Counted from the first letter of the stretch, positions 9,385 through 19,106 are shown. The stretch: 64,000 bases of DNA from Burkholderia diffusa (GCF_001718315.1 NZ_CP013362.1:992001-1056000), one strand, 5' to 3'. The notes: generated by a model from the letters alone, not told the origin. Made by a program: numbers and translations.

Positions 9385-9510
9385 ATCGGTCTCGCCAGGC
9401 CTTGGTGGCTGCGCCCGCCATGGCCGAACGGCCAAGTCTGTTGACGGACGCCTCCGTCACGATGCGCGCCCGGGGCGCGGGACATCGAGCGGAGCGGCTA
9501 CTCCCCAATG
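9385..9510 (-). promoter_or_regulatory. yybP-ykoY family manganese riboswitch
   Basis: The minus-strand leader of the TMEM165-type gene contains the conserved yybP-ykoY blocks in order. These are GGGGAGTAGC at the 5' end (9497-9506), GTCAACAGACTTGGCC in the middle, and GGCGAGACC at the 3' end (9388-9396). The intervening segments can pair as helices. This aptamer class binds Mn2+ and usually turns on Mn exporters, consistent with the downstream gene. A TAGAAT -10-like box sits just upstream, at about 9520. Boundaries are approximate. Confidence 0.88.
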
Positions 9511-9559
9511 AGCGGCGAATTCTAGCACGGTGCGTGGCGTGCGCGGTGCGAATCCGGTT

Positions 9560-9591
9560 GCTCCGGCGTGCGTCGCGACGCACGCCGGAGC
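9560..9591. repeat. 32-bp perfect palindrome after guaD
   Basis: GCTCCGGCGTGCGTCG followed by its exact complement, between the guaD stop codon (9610) and the riboswitch promoter. No T-tract follows on either strand, so it is not a classic intrinsic terminator. It could still be an RNA 3'-end stabiliser or a rho-dependent end. Confidence 0.7.
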
Positions 9592-9609
9592 AGCAGTGTG
9601 GCAAGTGCG

Positions 9610-10926
9610 TTACGCGGCGGCGCGGCGTGCGGCGCCGCGCTCGTGCACGAGCTGGCCGGCCGCATACGTGCGGTACACGGCACGGTCGTCGCCGAGCAGC
9701 GCGAACGCGAACAGCAGCTCCTCGAGCGATTCCGCGCGTTTCGTGCGGCGCGCGAGCAGCGGCGTGGCCTGCGGGTCGAGCACGACGAAATCGGCCTCGG
9801 TGCGCGGCGCGAGCGTGCCGACGGTGTCGGCGAGATCGAGCGCTTGCGCGGCGCCGGCCGTCGCGAGCCAGAACATCCGCGTCGCGCTCAGGTGATGGCC
9901 CGACAGCCGCGCGACCTTGTGCGCCTCGTTCATCGTCTGCAGCATCGAGAACGACGTGCCGCCGCCGACGTCGGTGGCGAGCGTGACAGGCACGTCATAT
10001 TCGCCGGCCTTGTCGAAGTCGAACAGGCCGCTGCCGAGGAAGAAGTTCGACGTCGGGCAGTGCGCGACGACGGTGCGCGTCTCGGCCATCCGGCGGCGGT
10101 CCTCGTCGTCGAGATGGATGCAATGGCCGTACACCGCGCGCGGGCGCAGCAGTCCGTAGCGGTCGTAGATGTCGAGATAGCTGCGGTGCCCGGGGAACAG
10201 CTCGGCCACCCATTTCACTTCATCGACGTTTTCCGCGACGTGACTCTGCACGAACACGTCCGGATGGCGACGCGCGAGTTCGCCGCACGCCTCGAGCTGC
10301 GCCTCGGTGGACGTCGGCGCGAAGCGCGGCGTAACCGCATACATCTGGCGGCCCTTGCCGTGCCAGCGGCCGATCAGCTCGGCGCTGTCGTCATAGCCCG
10401 ATTGCGCGGTGTCGCGCAGGAACTCGGGGCAGTTGCGGTCCATCAGCACCTTCCCCGCGATCATCCGCAGGTCGCGTGCGTCGCTCGCCGCGAACAGCGC
10501 GTCGGCCGACTGCTTGTGCACGGTGCAGTAGACGAGCGCGCTCGTCGTGCCGCAGGCGAGCAGTTCGTCGACGAAGAAGTCGGCGACCTTGCGCGCATGT
10601 TCCGGATCGCCGAACCGGCGCTCGGTCGGGAACGTGTATTTGTCGAGCCACGGCAGCAGGCCGGGCGCCGGCGACGCGATCATGTCCGTCTGCGGATAGT
10701 GGATGTGCGTGTCGATGAAGCCGGGCACGATCAGCTTGTCGCGCAGATCGTGGACGACCGCGTCGCGCGCGAGCGTCGCGGCGAGGCGCGCATGCGGGCC
10801 GGCCGCGACGACCTTGCCGTCGTCGACGATCAGCAGGCCGTCGGTCTCGTGGTTCGCGGCCTGGCTCGACTGCGCCGGGTCGCCGTTGAAGGTCAGCAGC
10901 TGGGAACGGAAAGCGGTTTGCGTCAT
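9610..10926 (-). CDS. guaD: Guanine deaminase
   Basis: A 438-residue amidohydrolase converting guanine to xanthine. The metal site DTHIHYPQ (His74, His76) is followed by SHVAEN, the YGHCIHLDD segment and ATDVGGGTSFS. The PQTD after the HxH motif is characteristic of guanine deaminases. The start MTQTAFRSQL overlaps the stop of the preceding small unknown gene by four bases (ATGA), suggesting coupling. It is the last gene of an apparent xdhC-deaminase-unknown-guaD operon, which fits purine-base catabolism towards xanthine and urate. Confidence 0.94.
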   Translation of the reverse strand: MTQTAFRSQLLTFNGDPAQSSQAANHETDGLLIVDDGKVVAAGPHARLAATLARDAVVHDLRDKLIVPGFIDTHIHYPQTDMIASPAPGLLPWLDKYTFPTERRFGDPEHARKVADFFVDELLACGTTSALVYCTVHKQSADALFAASDARDLRMIAGKVLMDRNCPEFLRDTAQSGYDDSAELIGRWHGKGRQMYAVTPRFAPTSTEAQLEACGELARRHPDVFVQSHVAENVDEVKWVAELFPGHRSYLDIYDRYGLLRPRAVYGHCIHLDDEDRRRMAETRTVVAHCPTSNFFLGSGLFDFDKAGEYDVPVTLATDVGGGTSFSMLQTMNEAHKVARLSGHHLSATRMFWLATAGAAQALDLADTVGTLAPRTEADFVVLDPQATPLLARRTKRAESLEELLFAFALLGDDRAVYRTYAAGQLVHERGAARRAAA

Positions 10927-11330
10927 GACGAATGGTCCTGCATCAAGGTAAGGCGAACAGAAGAAAGCGGTCGGCGCCGCGCGGGCGACGGCATGGCTGG
11001 CGCTGCGCGGGCATGCGCGATGCGGCGAAGCGCGGCGGCCGGAGCGCCGCGGTCGGCGATCGCGCACGCGAGCGTGGCGTCCGCCATCACCGGGTTGCTG
11101 GCGGACGACGTCGAGAACGCGGCGGCAATCGTAGCGGCATCTGCGACCGGCGCGGCGGCGAACTGCACGACGCGCCGCAACGACAGGCTTCGGCGCGCGG
11201 CATCGCACAACGCCGTCGCCACGCGGGCGACGGGCGCGACGCCGACGTGCGTGCGCGGTGCTCGCACGCGACCGGCGTGGCGCAGGGCCGGACCGGTCGC
11301 CACGAAGCGGATGTCGTCGACGTGTTTCAT
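10923..11330 (-). CDS. Uncharacterised protein between deaminase and guaD
   Basis: A possible 135-residue protein beginning MKHVDDIRFVATGPALRH. Evidence for coding is position and composition. It fills the 430-bp space between two purine genes on the same strand, begins 27 bp after the deaminase gene, overlaps guaD by ATGA, and has the strong G/C third-position bias of its neighbours. The sequence is rich in Ala and Arg and I recognise no family, motif, signal or membrane segment. It could still be a GC-rich chance frame. Confidence 0.45.
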   Translation of the reverse strand: MKHVDDIRFVATGPALRHAGRVRAPRTHVGVAPVARVATALCDAARRSLSLRRVVQFAAAPVADAATIAAAFSTSSASNPVMADATLACAIADRGAPAAALRRIAHARAAPAMPSPARRRPLSSVRLTLMQDHSS

Positions 11331-11357
11331 CTGTCTAGCGAGCCTCGATGCCGGCCG

Positions 11358-12401
<1,044 letters not shown>

Positions 12402-13406
12402 TCAGAATGTAGGGGAAGCCTGCGCGGGCGCGTTCGCCTCGACGGCCTGCAGCAGTTGCGCGGCCACCGAGATCGCGATCACTTCGGGCGCCTTGTCGAC
12501 GATGCCTTCGACGCCGATCGGGCAGCGCATCCGCGCGATCTGGGCAGGATCGATGCCGATCGCCGCCAGCCGATGATCGAACTGCACGCGCTTGGTGTGC
12601 GAGCCGGTCATCCCGAAATACGCATAGTCGCCGCGCCGCAGGATGCGTTCGGCCAGCACGAAATCGAGTGCGTGGTCGTGCGTCATCACGACGAAGTATG
12701 CGTGCGGCGGCGCCGTGTCGACGGCGTCGGCCGGGCTGGCCACCGCGTCGATCGCGAGATTGCCGATCCCGGCGAGTGCGTCGGCCGGCGGGAACGCCGC
12801 GTCGGGTCCGTCGATCCAGCGCACGTGGCATGGCAATGTCGCCAGCACCTTTACGAGCGCGGTGCCGATGTGTCCCGCGCCGAACAGCACGACGGGGAAC
12901 GCATAGGGTGCGATCGTTTCGGTCATCAGCGACACGCCGCCGGTTTCCCACAGCAGGCAATCGGCGCGCGCCGCGGGCGATTCGGGCTCGCTCAGCAGCG
13001 GCGCGCCCGGCGAGGGGCCGAATGATACGCTACGCACGGTCGCGGCGCCCGCCGCGACGCGCTTCGCGAGCGACATGATCCACCCGAGGTCGCCGACGTC
13101 GAGCCGCTCGAACGCGAGCACGACCGCGCCGCCGCAGCACTGGCCGAGGCTCGGGCCGAGCGCGAGCCGTTCGAGCCGGCGCGCGTGGCGCACGTGCGCG
13201 CCGTCCTTCAGCAGATGCCGCGCGATCTCGATCGCCTTCCATTCCAGATGACCGCCGCCGATCGTATGGCGGGCCATGTCGCGCGTGACGAGCATCTTCG
13301 TGCCGGCCTCGCGCGGCGCGGAGCCGTCGGTATGTGCGACCGTCACGAGTACGGCCGCTTCGCCGTGCGCGAGCAGTTGCTGCAGATCGCCGAGCCAGGC
13401 TTCCAT
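12402..13406 (-). CDS. xdhC: Xanthine dehydrogenase accessory protein XdhC
   Basis: A 334-residue protein with the two XdhC/CoxI parts: an N-terminal domain (VLVTVAHTDGSAPREAG, residues about 20-36) and a C-terminal Rossmann domain with GAGHIG. It includes a GQCCGG segment. XdhC binds the molybdenum cofactor, helps sulfurate it and inserts it into XdhB. The start MEAWLGDLQQ is chosen because the upstream continuation does not resemble the family. In most relatives xdhA and xdhB lie immediately upstream; here the upstream neighbour is dsbB after a 615-bp gap. It leads the purine-salvage operon. Confidence 0.92.
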   Translation of the reverse strand: MEAWLGDLQQLLAHGEAAVLVTVAHTDGSAPREAGTKMLVTRDMARHTIGGGHLEWKAIEIARHLLKDGAHVRHARRLERLALGPSLGQCCGGAVVLAFERLDVGDLGWIMSLAKRVAAGAATVRSVSFGPSPGAPLLSEPESPAARADCLLWETGGVSLMTETIAPYAFPVVLFGAGHIGTALVKVLATLPCHVRWIDGPDAAFPPADALAGIGNLAIDAVASPADAVDTAPPHAYFVVMTHDHALDFVLAERILRRGDYAYFGMTGSHTKRVQFDHRLAAIGIDPAQIARMRCPIGVEGIVDKAPEVIAISVAAQLLQAVEANAPAQASPTF

Positions 13407-14021
13407 CAGCACGCTCCGGTCGGGACGACGCGGCACGACGCGCGGCGCGGGCTGGCGGGCGCGGCGGCAACGAGGACGGACGAGAGGGGCGCGGGCCGGC
13501 TGCCCGACTGATTCGATGAGGTGGCCGTGCGCCGAAGGCGCGCGCGAACGACGCCGCGGAACATGCGGACGCCATGAGGGTGACGGATGCGGATGGTTTG
13601 CGTTGTCATGATGAATCCAGTCGACATTGCGGATCGGGCGCGCGTTACGCAGAAGGTGAGACCGCTGGCCTCGCGCACGTAGATCGCCATCCAGTCGCGA
13701 AGATAGCACCGCAACGCGGCGGAAACATTGCCGGGCGGTGATCCGGGCTATCAGACGGCGATCATGTCGATCATAGGCCCGCCGCGCGGGATCGGGGCGC
13801 GGATGCACGGGCATCGAGCCGAAACGCATGCGGGGCGGGGCGCGCGCGAATGTCGCGCCAGATGCGTTCGCCCAGAAACCCAGGTTGCGGCGAGGGTAGG
13901 TGTTTACGCGCGGCCGGCAGGATGCGGCTGCGTTGGGGCTGCGCCGGTGCAGCCGGGCGAGCAGCGCGAAGCGCCCGCGCGGCCTCGACCGGTCGGCCGG
14001 ACCGCGGGACGCGGCGCCCAA
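13407..14021. other. 615-bp stretch without a supported gene
   Basis: The space between dsbB and xdhC. It must hold the promoter of the xdhC operon. A 102-codon minus-strand frame (13406-13714, TTG start) ends in a TGATG overlap with the xdhC start. Its product is arginine-rich and matches nothing I know, so I do not call it. I found no recognisable remnant of xdhA or xdhB and no repeats. Confidence 0.6.
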
Positions 14022-14534
14022 TCAGCCTGCCAGCTTGCGGCGATGGCGCCAGAGGCTCGAGGCGACGGCAATCAGGATCGCGGCGAAGCCGATCAGCGCC
14101 CAGCCGGGCAGCAGGATGCCGAAGATCGGCGGGTAGACGGTTTCGCACAGGCCGGCGACCTTGAACATGCCGGGGAACCACTGGGCGGGCGGCAGGCTGT
14201 CGACGATCGGCTGCAACGTGTCGAAGCCGCAGCTGAAGCCCGGATTCATCTGGATCGACAGATGCCGTGCGGCGGTGCCGACGCCGCCGGCCGCGGCGAT
14301 CGCGATTAGCAGCTCGAGCACCCAGATGCCGCGCCAGTTGCGCATCCCGGCCGCCAGGAACGCGAAGATCCCGATCGCCGCGAAGAAGTAGCGCTGGATG
14401 ATGCACAGCGGGCACGGATCTTCGTTCTTCACGTACTGCAGATAGAGCGCGCCGGCCAGCAGGGCGATGCACACCCATCCGAGCAGCATCAGCAGGCGGC
14501 GTTCACGGCGGAGTGCGAGCGTGGAGTCGTTCAT
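14022..14534 (-). CDS. dsbB: Disulfide bond formation protein B
   Basis: A 170-residue inner-membrane quinone reductase that reoxidises DsbA. It has four hydrophobic segments. The first periplasmic loop carries the redox pair CPLC (Cys41, Cys44), and the second loop the pair Cys102 and Cys130, giving the full set of four essential cysteines. An arginine (QRY) follows the CXXC as in the family. The start [10 protein letters not shown] is chosen because it precedes the first membrane helix by a normal distance. Confidence 0.95.
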   Translation of the reverse strand: MNDSTLALRRERRLLMLLGWVCIALLAGALYLQYVKNEDPCPLCIIQRYFFAAIGIFAFLAAGMRNWRGIWVLELLIAIAAAGGVGTAARHLSIQMNPGFSCGFDTLQPIVDSLPPAQWFPGMFKVAGLCETVYPPIFGILLPGWALIGFAAILIAVASSLWRHRRKLAG

Positions 14535-14683
14535 GTCGGCGGGATTCCTGTCGTTGGTCGGTCCGATAAACAATCGCGCGATTTTAGCGCGAACGATCTG
14601 GCACGAAACTGACAGCGCGCGTGCGGCGCCCCGCCGCAGCCGCTTGGTCCGGGGCATTTCCCGCCGTCATTGCGCCCGTGCGG

Positions 14684-16060
14684 TCACCGGATCGTGTTCA
14701 GCACGGCTTCGACCGCCTGGCCGATCGCGAGCAGCGCGTCGTCGCGATGCGGCGCGGCCGCGAGCATCAGGCCGACCGGCGCTGCGTCGCGGGGGTGGCA
14801 CGGCAGCGACAGCGCGCAGGCGTCGAGGAAGTTGAACGCGCTCGGGTTGCGAAGGATCAGTGCGTTGGTGCGCGTGAAGGCGGCGTCATCCGCTTCGAGT
14901 TCGGCGATGCGCGGCGGCACGACCGGCACCGTCGGCGCGACGAGCGCGTCGAAGCGCGACCAGACCGTGTGTGCCGCTTCGTCCAGCATTGCCTGGCGGG
15001 CGGCGAGCAGGTCGAGATAGTCGGCCGCGCTCGCCGGCTCGCCCTTCAGGATGCGCGAAAGCACGCGCGGGTCGTATTGGTCGCGGTGCTGCGCGAGCAG
15101 CGGCCGATGCCACGCGTATGCCTCGATCGGCGAGAAGCCGAAGCGGTTGATGTCCGGCAACCGGTCGAGCGCGGAAAAGCGCACTTCCGTGACGATCGCG
15201 CCGGCGGCTTCGAGGTGCTTCAGCGATGCGTCGAGCGCGGCGGCGACGTCGGCATCGACGCCGTCCGTCACATAGTTGGTCAGCACGCCGAGCCGCACGC
15301 CTTCGAGCGGCCGTGCGGCCGGCACGTGCGGCTCGAGGCCCGCGAGCATCCGGTCGACGAGTGCGCAGCAGGCCACCGTCAGGCCGATCGGGCCGAACGA
15401 GTCGAGCGTGGTCGACAGCGGCACGCCGCCTTGCGTCGGGATCCGGCTCGCGGTCGGCTTGAAGCCCGTGAGCCCGCACAGCGCGGCCGGAATGCGGATC
15501 GAGCCGCCGGTGTCGGTGCCGAGCGCAACGGCCGCCATCCCGTCGGCGACGGACGCCGCCGCGCCGGACGACGAGCCGCCGGCAATGCGCGCGTCGCCTG
15601 GCACGTCACGGCGGTACGGCGAGCGCGGCGTGCCGAAGTGCGGATTCAGGCCGAGCCCCGAGAACGCGAACTCGCTCATGTTGGTGCGGCCGACCAGCAC
15701 CGCGCCCGCACGCTTGAGCCGCGCGACGGCGACCGCATCGGTCTTGGCGGGCGGCGCACCGTCGAGCACGCGCGAGCCGGCGCGCGTCACCTGGCCCGCG
15801 GCGTCGAACAGATCCTTCACCGACACGGGAATGCCGGCGAGCGGCGACAGCACGGTGCCCGCGGCACGCAGGCGGTCGTGGGCATCGGCGGCCGCGCGCG
15901 CGTTGTCGGCGTCGACTTCGGTGAAGACGGCCGCACCCTGGCCGGACGGATCGGCGATCCGTTCGAGCGCGACGTCGACGAGCGCGCGGCTCGTGGTCCT
16001 GCCCGCGGCGAGGTCGGCGGCGAGCTGGGCGAGCGGGGGGAAGGGCGTGAAGGCGGTCAT
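14684..16060 (-). CDS. Amidase (amidase-signature family)
   Basis: A 458-residue hydrolase of C-N amide bonds. The Ser-cisSer-Lys triad is visible: Lys82 in SVKDLFD, the cis-Ser within GGSSSG (161-166), and nucleophile Ser187 in GTDTGGSIR. Family resemblance is to AtzE/GatA-like amidases and the substrate is not predictable. It starts 7 bp after the stop of the GntR regulator, so the two form an operon. That suggests an inducible catabolic enzyme whose substrate or product is sensed by the regulator. Confidence 0.9.
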   Translation of the reverse strand: MTAFTPFPPLAQLAADLAAGRTTSRALVDVALERIADPSGQGAAVFTEVDADNARAAADAHDRLRAAGTVLSPLAGIPVSVKDLFDAAGQVTRAGSRVLDGAPPAKTDAVAVARLKRAGAVLVGRTNMSEFAFSGLGLNPHFGTPRSPYRRDVPGDARIAGGSSSGAAASVADGMAAVALGTDTGGSIRIPAALCGLTGFKPTASRIPTQGGVPLSTTLDSFGPIGLTVACCALVDRMLAGLEPHVPAARPLEGVRLGVLTNYVTDGVDADVAAALDASLKHLEAAGAIVTEVRFSALDRLPDINRFGFSPIEAYAWHRPLLAQHRDQYDPRVLSRILKGEPASAADYLDLLAARQAMLDEAAHTVWSRFDALVAPTVPVVPPRIAELEADDAAFTRTNALILRNPSAFNFLDACALSLPCHPRDAAPVGLMLAAAPHRDDALLAIGQAVEAVLNTIR

Positions 16061-16067
16061 AGGCGGC

Positions 16068-16748
16068 TCAGGGACGAAGATGTTGGACAAGGGTGGCGCG
16101 AAACGAATCGATATGGCGTTCGACGGCCGTGCGCGCGCCGGCTGCATCGCGCGCGGACAGCCGCTCGAACAGTTCGCGGTGCTCGCGCTGGACGTCGGAC
16201 AAGTGGTGCGGCTCGGACAGCGTGACGAACCAGAAGCGCAGCGAGCGTTCGTGCAGCGCGCGCAGGATTTCCGCGAGCACGGTATTGCGTGCCGCCGCGG
16301 CCACGGCCTGATGAAACGCGCGGTCGAGCGCCATCATGCCCTCGACGTCGTGCGTGTCGACGCACGCCTGCCCGTCGTCGAGCAGCGCGGCCATGCGCGC
16401 GAGATCGTCGGGCGTCGCATGGCGGGCGGCGAGTTCGACGCAATGCGCTTCGTTGATGCGGCGCACGTCGGTCACCGCGACGATGTCGTCGAGCGACAGC
16501 GGCTGCACCATGAGGCCCTTGCGCGGCATCACGGACAGCAGCCCTTCGAGCACCAGCCGGTGAACGGCCTGATGCACGGGCGTGCGGCCGATGCCGGTGC
16601 GTGCGACGAGGTCGGCTTCATTGAGCGCGGCGCCGGGCTTCAGGCGCATCGTGATGATGTCGCGCTGGATCAGCGCATACGCACGATCGGCGAGGCTGAC
16701 CGCCGATGCGGCAGGCGGGTCGCGCGGGGCGTCGGTCAGGGCGTTCAT
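16068..16748 (-). CDS. GntR-family (FadR/FCD type) regulator
   Basis: A 226-residue regulator. It has an N-terminal winged helix (residues about 20-85, with ALNEADLVARTGIGRTPVHQA) and a C-terminal all-helical FCD domain (about 90-220) whose conserved Asp and His residues usually bind a metal and an acidic ligand. The preferred start is MNALTDAPRD; an alternative ATG 60 bp upstream (16808) would add 20 residues. Neither has a good ribosome site. It is followed at once by the amidase. A 12-bp palindrome upstream is a plausible autoregulatory operator. Confidence 0.87.
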   Translation of the reverse strand: MNALTDAPRDPPAASAVSLADRAYALIQRDIITMRLKPGAALNEADLVARTGIGRTPVHQAVHRLVLEGLLSVMPRKGLMVQPLSLDDIVAVTDVRRINEAHCVELAARHATPDDLARMAALLDDGQACVDTHDVEGMMALDRAFHQAVAAAARNTVLAEILRALHERSLRFWFVTLSEPHHLSDVQREHRELFERLSARDAAGARTAVERHIDSFRATLVQHLRP

Positions 16749-16829
16749 CCAGGCGGCGGCGCGGTGGCCGGACAGGGCGCGATCATGTGCGGGCGAGCGG
16801 GGGAGCATGGGCAATGCGTGAATATTATT

Positions 16830-16841
16830 GTGATATATCAC
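16830..16841. promoter_or_regulatory. Candidate GntR operator palindrome
   Basis: A perfect palindrome GTGATATATCAC lies in the AT-rich spacer between the divergent GntR and glutamine amidotransferase-like genes, 82 bp from the GntR start. Position and symmetry fit an operator for the adjacent GntR protein. Binding is inferred only. Confidence 0.5.
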
Positions 16842-17025
16842 TGCTGTCCAGTGTGCCCGGGCGACTATCGAATCCATGAAATGGGTCCGGCGACATGCCA
16901 TGCGATCGATGCGACGAGTTGCAACAATATCGACAGGATGTTGCTCGTTTACCGCGCGATCGAGCACTGAAGCATAATGAATCCTCGTCAATCCACACGC
17001 GCGAGCGACGTACCAGCCCATCGTC

Positions 17026-18213
17026 ATGAGCGAAAACACGCCTTCCCCGGCCGGTCTGCCCGGCACCTCGTCCGCTTCCACCGATTCCCCCCGTTCCGGT
17101 CCCGCGCATACGCCGGAGGCGCCCGCCGCTCAGGCCGCCGCCGCGCAGGTCGTCGCGGCGGACGGCGCATCGCCCGTCACGGCGGCGTCCGAACCGGGCG
17201 CTGCCGGCACGACAGGCGCCGCTGCCGACGGCAGTGCAGTGCCGCCGAAGCCCGGTGCCGCACCGCCCGGTTTCGGCGCGCAGCCCGATTTCGACACGCC
17301 GCGCCCGCCGCCCGCGAGCGCGCAGAACGCGCCGCCCGCATACCTGAAGCAAAGCGACACGCCGTGGTCGGTGTTCGGCCGGATCGTCGCGGCACGCGCG
17401 CGCCGGATCTTCGATCGCGCCGGCCAGCGGATCACGCAGCGTACGCTGCGCATCGGCGTGTCGGCGCGGATCTTCCATCCGGAGCCGGGCGCGAAGGGGC
17501 TGCGCGGCAAGACGCTGCAGTATCTCGAGGAATCGATCGCGCATTGGGTGATGTCGCGCGACGTGCTCGTGTTCATGATCCCGACCGTCGGTCACCAGGG
17601 CATGCTGCATCCGAGCAACATCCGTTTGCGCGACTACGCGAAGCATCTCGACGGCCTGTTGCTGCAAGGCGGCGCCGACGTGTCGCCGCAAACGTACGCG
17701 GCGTCGGATGCACGTCCCGAATGGCCGGGCGACCGCGTGCGTGACATGTACGAGCTCGAGCTGTTTCACGAGTTCGTCGAGTCGGGCAAACCGGTGCTCG
17801 GCGTGTGCCGCGGCTGCCAGCTGATCAACGTTGCGTTCGGCGGGTCGCTCTACCAGGACATCGCGACGGACGTGCCGACCGCGAATCCGCACGTGAGCGA
17901 GCATTACGACCAGCATCGCCACGCGATCCGCTTCCCCGATTCGTCGACGCTCGCGAGCATGTTCCCCGGGCGCAGCGAAGCGATCGTGAACTCGATCCAC
18001 CATCAGGCGATCCGCGATCTGGGCCGCGATCTGAACATCGAGGCCGTGTCGGCCGGCGACGGGATCATCGAAGGCATTCGCTACCGGCGTGCACCGTTCG
18101 TCGTCGGCGTGCAATGGCACCCGGAGTTCCATCGAGCCGGCGGCGCCGAGTTGCTCGACTGCACGCCGCTGCTCGATGCGTTCCTGCGCGCGGCACGCGA
18201 GACCCGCCTGTAA
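17026..18213 (+). CDS. Gamma-glutamyl-GABA hydrolase-like protein (peptidase C26)
   Basis: A 395-residue class-I glutamine amidotransferase-like hydrolase. The nucleophile Cys261 lies in GVCRGCQLINVAFGG, and the His365/Glu367 pair in GVQWHPEF completes the triad. The best-known relative is PuuD, which cleaves gamma-glutamyl-GABA in putrescine catabolism, but no other puu genes are nearby. An unusual N-terminal extension of about 110 residues, rich in Ala, Pro, Ser and Gly and probably disordered, precedes the catalytic domain. It is divergent from the GntR-amidase operon. Confidence 0.87.
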   Translation: MSENTPSPAGLPGTSSASTDSPRSGPAHTPEAPAAQAAAAQVVAADGASPVTAASEPGAAGTTGAAADGSAVPPKPGAAPPGFGAQPDFDTPRPPPASAQNAPPAYLKQSDTPWSVFGRIVAARARRIFDRAGQRITQRTLRIGVSARIFHPEPGAKGLRGKTLQYLEESIAHWVMSRDVLVFMIPTVGHQGMLHPSNIRLRDYAKHLDGLLLQGGADVSPQTYAASDARPEWPGDRVRDMYELELFHEFVESGKPVLGVCRGCQLINVAFGGSLYQDIATDVPTANPHVSEHYDQHRHAIRFPDSSTLASMFPGRSEAIVNSIHHQAIRDLGRDLNIEAVSAGDGIIEGIRYRRAPFVVGVQWHPEFHRAGGAELLDCTPLLDAFLRAARETRL

Positions 18214-18327
18214 CCCGTTTTCCTATTGCCTGGCAGGAAGACAGGCCGCATCACGATAAATTCGAGATGCGGTCGTTTCGTTTTGAACGATAATCGCGAC
18301 TCCCGATTCGTTCGCCGGAGTCTGACG

Positions 18328-19029
18328 TTGGCCTTCCGAGATTTTTCCCCTGCACGATGCGCGACGTGGATCGTTGCGCTGGCCGCCTGCGCGCACGCGG
18401 GCGCGGCGTGGTCCGATGCGACGGCGCCGGTCGCGGGCACGCGCCCCGCGATGACGAGCCTGAGCGGCGATGCTTCGACTGCGGCGCCTGCCTCCGCGGC
18501 CTCCGCCACGGAGGCAGGCGCACAAGGCAACGTCGCCGAACTCACGCAGTTGCTGCACGACGGACGAATCGTCGAGATGCGCACGACCTACAACGGCAGC
18601 TATGGCGCAAGCCTGATGTTCGATCCGCGCGAGATGACGTATTGCGTCGCGCTGTTTCAGGACAAGCATCTGTGGCGCGTGATCAGATCGCAGGAGAAGA
18701 GCCGCGCGGAAATGGTGTACGCGAACTTCGTCCAGCAGACGGCGCAGCTTGCGGACGTCGAAATTCGTCGCACTGAACTCCAGGCGCAGAAGACGTTCCT
18801 CGAACGCGTGATCGCGCTGCAGGCGAATCGAGCGCAGCAACTGCAGGCCGATCTGAATGTCGCGCGCGGCCAGCAAGCCGAGGTCGCGCAGCGGCAGAAG
18901 GCGGCGCAGGAGCAGACGCAGGCGCTGCAGATCGAGAAGCGGGCGGCACAGGTGCAGTTGCGCGATCTGCAGGAGCAGGTACGGCAACTCGAGCGGCAGT
19001 CCGAAACGGGTTTGCCTGCGCACAAGTGA
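18328..19029 (+). CDS. DUF2968 family exported protein
   Basis: A 233-residue protein ending in a long Gln/Ala/Glu/Arg-rich coiled coil (residues about 145-230). The preceding globular part contains TTYNGSYGASLMFDPREMTY, the pattern of DUF2968, seen in Burkholderia. I choose a TTG start at 18328 because a GGAG site sits 7 bases upstream and the resulting N-terminus is a plausible signal peptide (hydrophobic WIVALAACAHAGAAWS). An upstream TTG at 18226 would place 34 charged residues before it. The function is unknown. A strong terminator follows. Confidence 0.75.
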   Translation: MAFRDFSPARCATWIVALAACAHAGAAWSDATAPVAGTRPAMTSLSGDASTAAPASAASATEAGAQGNVAELTQLLHDGRIVEMRTTYNGSYGASLMFDPREMTYCVALFQDKHLWRVIRSQEKSRAEMVYANFVQQTAQLADVEIRRTELQAQKTFLERVIALQANRAQQLQADLNVARGQQAEVAQRQKAAQEQTQALQIEKRAAQVQLRDLQEQVRQLERQSETGLPAHK

Positions 19030-19060
19030 CGATTCGGTCCGATGGATCGACGGACGAACG

Positions 19061-19096
19061 AAAACCCGGCGAAGCCTGCTTCGCCGGGTTTTTTGT
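19061..19096 (+). terminator. Terminator of the DUF2968 gene
   Basis: AACCCGGCGAAG and CTTCGCCGGGTT form a perfect 12-bp stem with a CCTG loop, followed by TTTT and G. It lies 35 bp after the stop codon. Confidence 0.9.
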
Positions 19097-19106
19097 TGGG
19101 CGCGTG

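Noticed and set aside
13406..13714. A 102-codon minus-strand frame whose stop overlaps the xdhC start (TGATG).
   Set aside because: TTG start, arginine-rich product, no family match and no clear ribosome site. Kept only as a remark on the gap.
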